Of a stretch of 64,000 nucleotides of DNA, positions 48,426 to 57,127 are shown in pieces. The DNA comes from JAGLON01 sp041394985 (GTDB lineage Bacteria; Zixibacteria; MSB-5A5; GN15; JAAZOE01): assembly GCA_041394985.1 (NCBI GenBank), contig JAWLBI010000001.1, forward strand, positions 2,790,001 through 2,854,000, read 5' to 3'. Position 1 is the stretch's first letter. Every line of letters starts with the position of its first letter. The translations under genes were made by a program, and so were the position numbers. The notes beneath the pieces are model-generated. The model was not told the origin of the DNA. It made no database searches and saw only the letters and a program-made list of their open reading frames with translations.

Positions 48426-49373
48426 CTATTTCTTCAACAGGAACGGATGCGAATTCTCATTGATGCCGATCGCCTTGGCATTTCTAATCGAATGCGCCAG
48501 AGTAATCGACGGGCGGGCATCTTCGAGACCGAATCCGCCGCCGTTCAAAATATCCTGATACACGACGGTGTGCAAGTCGGTAAAGCCGCCGGAGAATTCC
48601 ACTTCATTACCGTCGATCGTAATCGAGCGGTAGGTCGGTTTGCCTTCTTTTACCGCCACTTCCGGCAAATCGCTCCGGTCGATGGACAGCATCCATTTGA
48701 CACGCGCGCGCTCGAGTTCGATATACCCGGCGCTCTTGGTCGGCTCGCCGGTGTGCACCTCGCTGTGTTTGACGTCGCCAAACAACCAGATCAGCAAATC
48801 AAAGAAATGAATGCCGATATTGGTGGCGATACCGCCCGAGCGCTCGATCTGGCCTTTCCATGACACCAGATACCAGCGGCCTCGTGACGTTATATAGGTC
48901 AGTTCCACTTCGTGAATCTTGTCCGGATCCTTGAGTAGTTTTTCCCGCAGGGCAATCAGTTTCGGATGCACGCGTAATTGCAGAACGGTATAGACCTTTC
49001 GGCCACTCTCCTGCTCCAGTTCGTTTAAAGCGTCGATATTCCACGGGTTCAGCACCATGGGTTTTTCGCAGATAGCATCGGCATTGACGCGCAGGGCGAA
49101 GCGGACATGGGCATCGTGTAAATAGTTGGGAGAACAAATACTCACGTAGTTCACCCGCTTATCCGCGCCCATCCGGCGCAGTTTTTCGACATGGCGGTCG
49201 AATCGCTCGAATTCCACGAAGAAGCTGACATCGTCAGCGAAACTGTCGAGGACTCCGACCGAATCACAGGGGTCGACCGCCGCGATAATCTTATTTCCGG
49301 TTTCCTTGATTGCTTTCAAATGCCGAGGGGCAACATACCCGCCGACGCCGATAACGGCAAAATTCTTTGACAT
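48426..49373 (-). CDS. Gfo/Idh/MocA-family NAD-dependent sugar dehydrogenase (WlbA/WbpB-like)
   Basis: A 315-residue oxidoreductase. The N-terminal Rossmann motif is FAVIGVGGYVAPRHLKAIKETGN. VSICSPNYLHDAHVRFAL and the catalytic EKP motif (ADAICEKPMVLNPWN) follow. The C-terminal part has the substrate-site sequence GGIATNIGIHFFDLLIWLFG. The combination GGYVAPRHLKAI and SPNYLHD resembles UDP-GlcNAcA 3-dehydrogenases such as WlbA/WbpB. The ATG at 49371-49373 has GGGAG 6 nt upstream; the reading from 49391 adds six residues. No other sugar-nucleotide genes lie nearby. Confidence 0.9.
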   Translation of the reverse strand: MSKNFAVIGVGGYVAPRHLKAIKETGNKIIAAVDPCDSVGVLDSFADDVSFFVEFERFDRHVEKLRRMGADKRVNYVSICSPNYLHDAHVRFALRVNADAICEKPMVLNPWNIDALNELEQESGRKVYTVLQLRVHPKLIALREKLLKDPDKIHEVELTYITSRGRWYLVSWKGQIERSGGIATNIGIHFFDLLIWLFGDVKHSEVHTGEPTKSAGYIELERARVKWMLSIDRSDLPEVAVKEGKPTYRSITIDGNEVEFSGGFTDLHTVVYQDILNGGGFGLEDARPSITLAHSIRNAKAIGINENSHPFLLKK

Positions 49374-49523
49374 ATCAGTCTCCCGAGACACAATTTCAGT
49401 ACCGTTCTACTCCATATCGTCGCAAACAGCCTCAATAATAATAAAAATAGCTGACCTTCGCCTCAGTTTTTTATACATTTTACCGCGTTAACTGCAAAAA
49501 GAATTTTATTAAACTGGTTCAAA

Positions 49524-50318
49524 ATGGTAAAAAAAGACTTCTCACATATCAAAGGGGTCATGTTCGACCTCGACGGCGTTTTCTATATTGGGGACTCTAC
49601 GATCGAAGGGTCGCTCGAAACAATTGAGCGGCTCAGGAAGAGCGGTCTCCCCTTTCGCTTCACAACCAATACGACGACCAAATCGCGGGCGACGCTGCTC
49701 ACTAAGTTAAATCGGCTGGGACTGCCGATTAAGGCCAATGAAGTTTTCAGCGCTCCCGAGGTCGCTATTCGGTATTTGCGCAAGCAAGGTAGTCCTTCGT
49801 GTTTTCTGTGTCTCAATGACGATCTGATGCAGGACTTTTCGGAATTCACGCACACCGACCAATCCCCGGATTTCGTCGTTATCGGCGATATCAACGACGG
49901 CTGGCATTATGATCTTTTAAACAAAATGTTTCGGATGATAATCGGCGGCGCGGAAATAATCGCCCTGCACAAGGGCCGCTACTGGCATGAACCTGATGGG
50001 CTGTACCTAGACATTGGGGCGTTTGTGGCGGGACTGGAATATACGACGAGTAAGCAGGCAATGATTATCGGCAAACCGAGCGCGGCATTCTTTCACCTGG
50101 TTGCCGAGGACATGGGAATTCCTCCTCAGCAGGTTATGATGGTCGGAGACGATGTCGTTTCGGATGTCGGCGGAGCGCAAAAGGCCGGCCTGAGCGGAGT
50201 GCTCGTCAAGACCGGGAAGTATCGGGATGAATTGGTTCAGAAATCGGGCGTCACTCCGGATGCCGTGATTGATTCTGTAGCATCCCTGCCCGATTTACTG
50301 CCAATAGAGAATCTATAA
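49524..50318 (+). CDS. HAD-IIA family hydrolase (LHPP/TIGR01458-like)
   Basis: A 264-residue phosphatase of the HAD superfamily with a C2 cap. The nucleophile motif is GVMFDLDGVFYIGD (Asp15, Asp17). Motif II is FRFTTNTTTKSRATL, the Lys is in MIIGKPSAAFFHLV and motif IV is MMVGDDVVSDVGGAQKAGL. This sub-family includes phospholysine/phosphohistidine phosphatases (LHPP); the true substrate is not known. It is one of the few plus-strand genes here. Its 3' end overlaps the convergent hemerythrin gene by 6 nt. Confidence 0.92.
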   Translation: MVKKDFSHIKGVMFDLDGVFYIGDSTIEGSLETIERLRKSGLPFRFTTNTTTKSRATLLTKLNRLGLPIKANEVFSAPEVAIRYLRKQGSPSCFLCLNDDLMQDFSEFTHTDQSPDFVVIGDINDGWHYDLLNKMFRMIIGGAEIIALHKGRYWHEPDGLYLDIGAFVAGLEYTTSKQAMIIGKPSAAFFHLVAEDMGIPPQQVMMVGDDVVSDVGGAQKAGLSGVLVKTGKYRDELVQKSGVTPDAVIDSVASLPDLLPIENL

Positions 50319-50717
50319 ATTACGGATAAGACGGCTCTTCAGATACCGGCCGAAATCCTGATCTTCGGTTCTGAAATGCCCGATAACCCACTTATCAAAA
50401 AACGAGACTATCCTGTCGGAATCGACATCCTCATCGGTGATATAGCGCTGTTGCATACTCAGGATTCGCTCTGTCATTTCGATATGCTTATTCCGATGAT
50501 AATCAATTTTATCATACCCTTCATTCATCATGTACCGCTCTTCAGTGGCAAAATGCTCGCGGATGTGCTGCATAAGCAATTCGATAAACTTGCCCGCCCG
50601 CGCATGGTCCTTTGATGCGGATATCTGCAAAAGGTTTTGGTGAATAAAGGTAATTAATCGCCGATGCTGCCGATCGATCTCGTCAATGCCGATGTTCATG
50701 CTGTCATGCCATTCCAT
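50313..50717 (-). CDS. Bacteriohemerythrin
   Basis: A 134-residue oxygen- or iron-binding four-helix protein. The iron ligands are seen in order: His in IDEIDRQHRRLITFIHQNLL, His/Glu in HIREHFATEERYMMNEGYD, His in YHRNKHIEMTERIL and His/Asp in WVIGHFRTEDQDFGRYL. Length is standard for single-domain bacteriohemerythrins. Their usual roles are oxygen storage or sensing, which would suit a cell living at oxic/anoxic borders. It overlaps the convergent HAD gene by 6 nt. Confidence 0.95.
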   Translation of the reverse strand: MEWHDSMNIGIDEIDRQHRRLITFIHQNLLQISASKDHARAGKFIELLMQHIREHFATEERYMMNEGYDKIDYHRNKHIEMTERILSMQQRYITDEDVDSDRIVSFFDKWVIGHFRTEDQDFGRYLKSRLIRNL

Positions 50718-50896
50718 CTATATGTATAGCCCCCTGTAAATGTCCCTTTTATATAATCGGACAATTTCCGCCGATATTGACCCACGAACGCCTCTTCTTT
50801 TGTCCATTTTTGCGTTGACGACTAATTGATTATGCAATAGTTTGATACTATTCAGACAAGGGAATCAAAAATGGGGAAATATGGAAAGGAAATCCA

Positions 50897-52708
50897 ATGC
50901 TGAAATCTATTGTAATAACCGGGGCATTGTGCATCTGTCTACTCTGCCTGTTAGGCACGACGTATACGGCTGCATCCGATATCGAGGATAATCTCACATA
51001 TCAGGGAAACAAAGCCCGCGTCGGAGTCGGAAATATTAAAGCCAAAGCGGACCAGTGCACGCACGATATGGCTGCCTCGATCGGCGAAATGTTATCGACA
51101 GCCCTCGTTAATACCGGCAAATTTATTGTACTGGCCTCTCAGGAGGAAACCGCCGAATTGATCGAGGAAATTGATTTCGGCGGTTCCGGATATACGGAAG
51201 AAGGCCGCAGCCCTGAAAAGGGTTTGATGGAAGGTGCTGACCTGTTAGTTACCGGAGCCGTCACAACGTTTGAACCCGACGCCGGCGGCGGAGGCGGCGG
51301 CCTGGGCGGCCTGAAGAAAAAAGCATTCGGTAAAGTCGGTATGTCCTCCAAAACCGCCAAGATCGCCTTCGAGCTTAAACTTATCGATATCAGGACGCGC
51401 CGGATATTAAAAGCCAAAACGATCAAGGCTGAGTCAAAACATTGGAAGGCCGATATGGCCGGAGGTGGGTGGACGAAAGATGTCGCCCTCGCGGGTGGTC
51501 TGGGTATCTATTCCAACGAACCGATGGAAGAAGCAATTCGCGCGGTCCTCGCAGAAACCGTCGAGACTATTTCTAAGGAAGTTCCTGCAGAATATTACCG
51601 CTATCAGGGCCAGGGACAATACACTCAACAATATGGCAATCAACAGCAGCAAGGTGGCGGCAGCGGCGCCTCGCAGCAGGCGGCCCCTCCCCCGGCAAGC
51701 TCACAAGGCGGCGCAGGTGCAACCGGATCAGTCGTTGCGGCTCCGGCAGCCGAAGATATGGCGCTGTATACGAAATATGATTTCGTGCCCGGCGACAAAG
51801 TCATTTTTTATGACGACCTGAAGGATGAAGAAGAAAGCGAATTTCCGTATCGCTGGAATCTCGATCATGGTGTATTTGAAATCGCTCGCTTAGGTAAGGA
51901 CTTTTGGATTCTCTGTACCGACGCCGGTTCGATCCGTCCGAAACTACCGGATGCGCCTTTGCCTGAGCAATATACCGTCGAACTGGAATTCTATATCGGC
52001 GATCCGGAAGGTAGTATGAGCTATCACCGCATCCACTGGGTCGATGCCAACGGCAAAAACATCGGTAACTTCGGGACGGTGAATAAAAGCACATGGTTGG
52101 ATATCGGCAATAAGCAATTGGCCAGCAAGTCGCTCGATAAACGTCCGGCTAAAGGCGTCCACACCCTTCGCATCATGGCAACATCCCGTTCGGTCAAATG
52201 TTTCTTTGACGAGGAGCGTGTTGCCAATGTGCCAAAGGTAGAGAACTTTCATCCGGTCGGATTCCGAGTAAATCTCGACCCGACCAGCAATAAAGGCAAT
52301 CCCTGCTTGATTCGCAATTTCCGTTTCGCCGAGGGCGGCAAATCCATGCGCGAGCAGCTTGATGCGACCGGCAAAGTCGTCACGCACGGTATACTTTTCG
52401 ATGTCGATTCGTATACGATTAAGGGCGAATCGTTCAAAACGCTCCGTGATATCAGCAGACTTCTCGAAGATGATCCGGAATTGCGGCTCTCCATCGAGGG
52501 TCATACCGACTCGGATGGCGACGATGCGCATAACATGGAATTGTCGAAAATGCGAGCCAAATCCGTTTGTGATTACCTGATTCAAACCTATAGCATCAAT
52601 GCAGGACGACTCGAGGCCAAAGGCTGGGGCGAATCGAAGCCGATCGATACAAATGGCTCGGCCGAAGGCAAAGCCAATAACCGGCGAGTCGAATTAGTAA
52701 AGCTGTAA
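50897..52708 (+). CDS. CsgG-domain/OmpA-domain fusion lipoprotein-like surface protein
   Basis: A 603-residue exported protein in four parts. A signal peptide (1-26) precedes a CsgG-type domain (about 40-235: ARVGVGNIKAK... GADLLVTGAVTTFEPDAGGG). A Gln/Gly/Ala/Pro-rich linker (240-285) and a concanavalin-like sandwich (295-480: VIFYDDLKDEEESEFPYRWN) follow. The C-terminal OmpA domain (490-603) has LSIEGHTDSDGDDAHNMELSKMRAKSV and GKANNRRVELVKL. CsgG itself is the curli export pore; here it is joined to a peptidoglycan-binding module. The signal contains cysteines (LCLLG) but no clean lipobox. A terminator follows the gene. Confidence 0.88.
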   Translation: MLKSIVITGALCICLLCLLGTTYTAASDIEDNLTYQGNKARVGVGNIKAKADQCTHDMAASIGEMLSTALVNTGKFIVLASQEETAELIEEIDFGGSGYTEEGRSPEKGLMEGADLLVTGAVTTFEPDAGGGGGGLGGLKKKAFGKVGMSSKTAKIAFELKLIDIRTRRILKAKTIKAESKHWKADMAGGGWTKDVALAGGLGIYSNEPMEEAIRAVLAETVETISKEVPAEYYRYQGQGQYTQQYGNQQQQGGGSGASQQAAPPPASSQGGAGATGSVVAAPAAEDMALYTKYDFVPGDKVIFYDDLKDEEESEFPYRWNLDHGVFEIARLGKDFWILCTDAGSIRPKLPDAPLPEQYTVELEFYIGDPEGSMSYHRIHWVDANGKNIGNFGTVNKSTWLDIGNKQLASKSLDKRPAKGVHTLRIMATSRSVKCFFDEERVANVPKVENFHPVGFRVNLDPTSNKGNPCLIRNFRFAEGGKSMREQLDATGKVVTHGILFDVDSYTIKGESFKTLRDISRLLEDDPELRLSIEGHTDSDGDDAHNMELSKMRAKSVCDYLIQTYSINAGRLEAKGWGESKPIDTNGSAEGKANNRRVELVKL

Positions 52709-52732
52709 TTCCCGAAATACATACACAACGAG

Positions 52733-52766
52733 AGACGCTATATCATCGATATGGCGTCTTTTTATT
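52733..52766 (+). terminator. Rho-independent terminator after the CsgG-OmpA gene
   Basis: An 11-bp stem with one mismatch, AGACGCTATAT (52733-52743) with ATATGGCGTCT (52749-52759), is followed by TTTTTATTTT on the plus strand. It overlaps the last codon of the convergent YihY gene. Confidence 0.85.
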
Positions 52767-53688
52767 TTGGAGATTCGGCGAATGATTTCCTCTGCCGCTG
52801 TTCGGCCTTGCGTTCGCGGTATAATTGTCCGAGTTCCGCACCGACGATGAAAATCAATGATGTGTAGTAGATCCAGAACGCCACAACAATCAGGAATGAA
52901 TACGTCCCGTAAATCTGCTTTATCGTGAAGAAATTCGTGATATAGTACCCGAAGAACCGCTCGATGACATGCCAGAGGATCGCCGCCGTAATCGAACTGA
53001 CTAACAGCACCGGAATCCTTTGTCTTTTAATGGGCACGAAAATATACACGGTAAAAAAGACCAGCCAGATAATGAAGAAGGATATGAGCAAGTACAGTCC
53101 GTCACCGATAAATGATTCCTGAAAATCTCGCAGCAGTGTCACCTGAGTAGAAGTTTCCTGGAGGACGGTCATCGTCGGCAAAAGCAACACGGACAGCAGA
53201 AAGAATGACAAGACGAGAAGCACCAGCATGAAATCGCGCAATTTGCCGACCAGGAGCGTTTCCTGGCGGCTGACGCGAAACACCATATTGAGAATTGTCC
53301 GCATACTGCTGAACAGGCCGCTGGAGGCGAAAAACAGGCCGACGCCGCCCAGGATACCGGCCACGCCTTTATAGACGGTGAACTCTTCCAGTCTCGCAGC
53401 AACAAACAGCTTCACCTGCGCCGCATAATCCGCATATGGTATGATGCGGTCGATGAACGCATTCAATTCGTACACGATCGACGGCTGTTCGAACAGTGTC
53501 CCCAGCACGGCGAAAATAATCAGCACCATCGGGATGATGCAGATAAATATCGAAAACGACAGGCCGCTCGCCAGCAGAAACACATGGTGATCTCCAAGGC
53601 GGTTATAGAGCCCGACGATATAGTACCACAGCGCCTTGAAGAACTTCTTAATCCACGGGAGTATGTCAAATATTCCGCTGTTCATCAC
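52762..53688 (-). CDS. YihY/BrkB-family inner membrane protein
   Basis: A 308-residue protein with about six transmembrane helices. The family core has HVFLLASGLSFSIFICIIPMVLIIFAVLG, LGGVGLFFASSGLFSSMRTILNMVFRV and YLLISFFIIWLVFFTVYIFVPIKR. ILWHVIERFFGYYITNFFTIKQIYGTYSFLIVVAFWIYYTSLIFIVGAEL closes the domain, and a basic cytoplasmic tail (RERKAEQRQRKSF) follows. The family was once named ribonuclease BN by mistake and has no agreed function. Its ATG overlaps the stop of the S9-like gene by 4 nt. Confidence 0.94.
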   Translation of the reverse strand: MMNSGIFDILPWIKKFFKALWYYIVGLYNRLGDHHVFLLASGLSFSIFICIIPMVLIIFAVLGTLFEQPSIVYELNAFIDRIIPYADYAAQVKLFVAARLEEFTVYKGVAGILGGVGLFFASSGLFSSMRTILNMVFRVSRQETLLVGKLRDFMLVLLVLSFFLLSVLLLPTMTVLQETSTQVTLLRDFQESFIGDGLYLLISFFIIWLVFFTVYIFVPIKRQRIPVLLVSSITAAILWHVIERFFGYYITNFFTIKQIYGTYSFLIVVAFWIYYTSLIFIVGAELGQLYRERKAEQRQRKSFAESPK

Positions 53689-55634
53689 TTCATCGTAATG
53701 CGAGTTTCGGTTTTCTCCGCATGTTTCACGTGCGTGTCCAAAAACTGTTCCGCCGACTCGTAAAAGAGCAGGCGGTTTGAAGTTTGTACTAACCCTGATG
53801 CCTCGTTATCGAAGAGCAGCACCTCATTCGGGACATCGCGATTCTCCAGCGATTCCTTGAGCTTTGTTACATCATCCATAGGTACCCTGCCATCCAGCAT
53901 ACCGTATACGAGAAACATCGGAATGGAGATATCGTCAAAATACTGGTTCGGGGAAATGGACTCCAAAAATTCCATTTCATGGTCGGGATTACCTACCCGA
54001 TTATAATACAGCAGCTTCGTGTATGTGTTGTAATCGGGGATTGACGCCATGAGAGCCGGAATACTCGTATACCCGCTGATATCGACTGCGGCCGCAAACG
54101 TATCTCCATGTTTGGCCGCCGCCATTAATGCGGCATAGCCGCCATATCCCTGTCCGAGAATCGCGACCCGATTCGGATCGGCGTATTTTTGTTCGATAGC
54201 CCAATTGACGCCATCGACCAAATCATCCTGCATTTGTGCGCCCCATTGCCGAATTCCTGCCTGGCGGAATTTTTTCCCATACCCGGTCGATCCTCGATAA
54301 TTGACCTGCAGGCAAACATAGCCCATATCGGTCAGCCACTGGACTTCAGGCCGGTAACCCCAGGTATCGCGAAGCCATGGGCCATCATGCACGAATACGA
54401 CCATCGGCAGGCCTTCCCGGCCCAATCCGGGCGGGAATGATATGTATCCATGTATAGTCAGGCCGTCTCTCGCCTGAAACTCGATCGGTTCGATTTTGGA
54501 TAATTCGTACTTGCCCAATTCCGAATCATGCGTGAAAAGCAATCCGGCTTCTTTCGAATCCGTTTCATACAAATAAAACGGTACCGGGCCATTATCGAGT
54601 TTATACCCGATCAGCCACTTCTTGTTATCTTTACTCCGGCTGGAAATAAAGAAATCGCCTTCGTGAATGTTTTGAATCACGGTCAGATGTTCGCCGAATT
54701 CGCTATCCAGCACTTGCGTATATTCCCGCTGCCCGTCAAACGTGACGGCTTCGATCTCATTGGTCACCGGATGGAAGATAGCGCCCTTGACATTATAGAT
54801 GGAATCTTCCGCCACGACTTCGACTTTTCCCGTTGCCAACTCGACTTTCACCAGGCGCCCGGTATTGGCGTCTCGTGCATCGAGGGCATAGGCATACTTA
54901 TTGTCGGCCGAGAATCGAATCGGGCTGCTGTCCATCATTTCGTTCATGTTCCATGTGATTGCGTTCTTCCACTCATTCGTCTTGTCGTCGGCATACATGA
55001 ATTCGTATGTGCCGTTGTCTCCGATCCGGATGCAGCCTTTAATCCGCAATTCAGTGTCCGCCAGCCAGCCGATGACATTGCCCGGGTTTTCGGCTACCAG
55101 TTTGAAATCGCCCTCAGTAACCTGAAGATCAAAAACATTATAGGCGCGAGGATTATCGAGATTCATCGCGAACAAGGCATTGTCAGGATACTTATTATCG
55201 ACACCGATTATTTGTGCGCGAATATTGTCGAACGGCGTCAGGTCTCTTGTCTTGCCATTGGCGACTTCAACATCGAACAGACGCGTCGTTCCATTGCCTG
55301 CGCTGTCTCGTAAATACAGAATCTTTCGCGAATCGGCCGCCCAGATAAATCGGTGAATACCGTACAGCGAGTCGAATGTCAATTGCGTGCCGTTCGTCGG
55401 ATCATCGATATCCGCGACGAAAATATTCATTGTTCCGAAATCTTTCGCCAGATAGGCCAGATTCTCCCCGTCCGGCGACAGCAGCGGATTGACACGCTCG
55501 CCGGTGCCGAACAAAACTTCAATCGGCACCCGGTCGGTGAGCTGTTTCTCCGGAGCTGACTTGCCGCACGACAGCAGAACAAACGACAGGATAACCACGA
55601 CGACTACCGAAGCGACACTACGAAATACTGTCAT
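53685..55634 (-). CDS. S9-family (prolyl oligopeptidase-like) lipoprotein lacking catalytic Ser and His
   Basis: A 649-residue protein with a lipoprotein signal (FVLLSCGKS; Cys23). A beta-propeller-like N-terminal half (about 40-380) precedes an alpha/beta-hydrolase domain (385-649). The fold is clear: MVVFVHDGPWLRDTWGY, then LQVNYRGSTGYGKKF, then DPNRVAILGQGYGGYAALMA. The nucleophile position of GxSxGG is Gly496 (GQGYGG). The histidine position (normally D-E-G-H-G) is Ser613 in DNEASGL. Asp581 (LDGRVP) remains. I infer a non-proteolytic, perhaps binding, role. It overlaps the yihY start. Confidence 0.92.
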   Translation of the reverse strand: MTVFRSVASVVVVVILSFVLLSCGKSAPEKQLTDRVPIEVLFGTGERVNPLLSPDGENLAYLAKDFGTMNIFVADIDDPTNGTQLTFDSLYGIHRFIWAADSRKILYLRDSAGNGTTRLFDVEVANGKTRDLTPFDNIRAQIIGVDNKYPDNALFAMNLDNPRAYNVFDLQVTEGDFKLVAENPGNVIGWLADTELRIKGCIRIGDNGTYEFMYADDKTNEWKNAITWNMNEMMDSSPIRFSADNKYAYALDARDANTGRLVKVELATGKVEVVAEDSIYNVKGAIFHPVTNEIEAVTFDGQREYTQVLDSEFGEHLTVIQNIHEGDFFISSRSKDNKKWLIGYKLDNGPVPFYLYETDSKEAGLLFTHDSELGKYELSKIEPIEFQARDGLTIHGYISFPPGLGREGLPMVVFVHDGPWLRDTWGYRPEVQWLTDMGYVCLQVNYRGSTGYGKKFRQAGIRQWGAQMQDDLVDGVNWAIEQKYADPNRVAILGQGYGGYAALMAAAKHGDTFAAAVDISGYTSIPALMASIPDYNTYTKLLYYNRVGNPDHEMEFLESISPNQYFDDISIPMFLVYGMLDGRVPMDDVTKLKESLENRDVPNEVLLFDNEASGLVQTSNRLLFYESAEQFLDTHVKHAEKTETRITMK

Positions 55635-55702
55635 AACCGCTCATTCCTTTTTGCATTGTATTATCCAATGGTTGATGATACGGTCTTTATCCGTTTGATT
55701 CA

Positions 55703-55730
55703 ATAAAAAAGGAGGCGCCGGGGCCTCCTT
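55703..55730 (-). terminator. Rho-independent terminator after tldE
   Basis: A GC stem, GGAGGC with GCCTCC (55711-55716 and 55723-55728), is followed on the minus strand by TTTTTTATTG. It lies about 30 nt after the tldE stop and closes the tldD-tldE operon. Confidence 0.88.
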
Positions 55731-55755
55731 CTTACATTGTAATATCAATATATTG

Positions 55756-57078
55756 CTATACGCCGCTGAATTCCAGTCCCTCGAAACGAAGGCTCGGCAG
55801 ACGCCAGGAGGAATTCAGGTACGGGTCATTGCCGATTTCAACCAGTTGATTGAGAACTTCGCCGATATTTCCGGACAGGTTCATCTCGTTGACCGGATGA
55901 ACGATTTTACCGTCTTCGATATATTGCCCGACTATACCGAATGAGAAATCGCCGGTCGTCGAATTCGAATTGCCGCCGAGGAAATCCGTCACCCAGATGC
56001 CCTTTTTTATGGATTTGATCATCTCGGCCCGGTCACGATTTCCATAATCCAATACGACATTGGCAACACTACCCGAGGTCGGTTCGACGCCGAGTTTGCT
56101 GGCGTAATAGGTGTCGATATTGTACTCCTTCAATACGCCTTTTTCGATCAGCACCCGTCGTTTGGCCGCAATTCCTTCTTCGTCGAACAGGCGCGATCCT
56201 AATCCTTCGATAATGAAGGGATCGTCGGTAACGGTCAGGAGTTCGGACGCAATCTTCGTTCCGATTTTCCCTTCGAGGAAGGACGTCCGCTGTTGCAGCG
56301 CCCGGCCGGACATCGGTCCGCCGAGTACGCCGAGAATTCGGCTGGCCCGGTTATTCTCGACAATCATATCATATCGCCCCGAGGCGATTTTCTTCTGTCC
56401 GATTTTCGCCAGGCAGTTTTCGATCGCCTTGGCGCTGATATCCTTTGGATTTTTCAATTTGGAGAAGTGACCGCTCACATGATAATCGTAGGCCTGCGGC
56501 CGTCCGCCGTTGCCGTCATCCATGGCAACTTCGGTGAAGACGTAAAATGTCGTTCGCCGTCTCGAGCCCTCGAACCCATTACTGTACACTTTGACCGATT
56601 CGGAATACGAATCGCCATATTCGCCGGTACACGATAGGATGCGGGAATCACCGTTCCGCCCGGAATCCTCGAGCTGTTTGGCGAGTTCCACCCGCTGTTC
56701 GGACTGCACGCCCTCATACTTGTCATCGACAAGGTGCAAATCTATGTCTTTGCGCCCTTCATAGTATTTCGGATTCGGCAGTTTCCTGTGCTCATCCTCA
56801 CTCAAATATTTGGTCATGTTGACCGCTTTCGTGATAAATGCCGAGAGTGATTCCTTGCGCAGGTCATTTGTCGTATGCCCGGTATAGCGATTATTCGCAT
56901 AGATATTCAGGCTGAGGGAATTCTGCGTCGATTCGTTGAGCTCTTCGAGCTTACTGTTATTGAATCGCACGCTGATGTCGCGGCTGTTCGAGATGTCCAC
57001 CTTGACATCGTCGGCGCCCGCGGTCCTGGCTTCCTTGACCACCCAGTGCGCCAATTCGAGTTTTTCTTTATTATTCAT
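55756..57078 (-). CDS. tldE: TldE/PmbA-like metallopeptidase subunit
   Basis: A 440-residue protein of the PmbA/TldA family, partner of TldD in the TldD/TldE peptidase. It has SLSLNIYANNRYTGHTTNDLRKESL near the N-terminus. The C-terminal core has GRALQQRTSFLEGKIGTKIASELLTVTDDP and GIWVTDFLGGNSNSTTGDFSFGIVGQYIEDGKIVHPVNEMNLSGNI. As in the family, the TldE side lacks the HExxxH metal motif. No signal peptide is present, although its partner TldD appears to carry a Tat signal. It starts 49 nt after tldD. Confidence 0.95.
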   Translation of the reverse strand: MNNKEKLELAHWVVKEARTAGADDVKVDISNSRDISVRFNNSKLEELNESTQNSLSLNIYANNRYTGHTTNDLRKESLSAFITKAVNMTKYLSEDEHRKLPNPKYYEGRKDIDLHLVDDKYEGVQSEQRVELAKQLEDSGRNGDSRILSCTGEYGDSYSESVKVYSNGFEGSRRRTTFYVFTEVAMDDGNGGRPQAYDYHVSGHFSKLKNPKDISAKAIENCLAKIGQKKIASGRYDMIVENNRASRILGVLGGPMSGRALQQRTSFLEGKIGTKIASELLTVTDDPFIIEGLGSRLFDEEGIAAKRRVLIEKGVLKEYNIDTYYASKLGVEPTSGSVANVVLDYGNRDRAEMIKSIKKGIWVTDFLGGNSNSTTGDFSFGIVGQYIEDGKIVHPVNEMNLSGNIGEVLNQLVEIGNDPYLNSSWRLPSLRFEGLEFSGV

Positions 57079-57127
57079 CGTTTCGCCTCATGATTTTTCA
57101 TTCTTTTGAACATGTCAATCGTTTCGC

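Noticed and set aside
54528..55313. 261-codon plus-strand open frame opposite the S9-like gene
   Set aside because: It is antisense to a well-recognised coding region and has no independent start signals.
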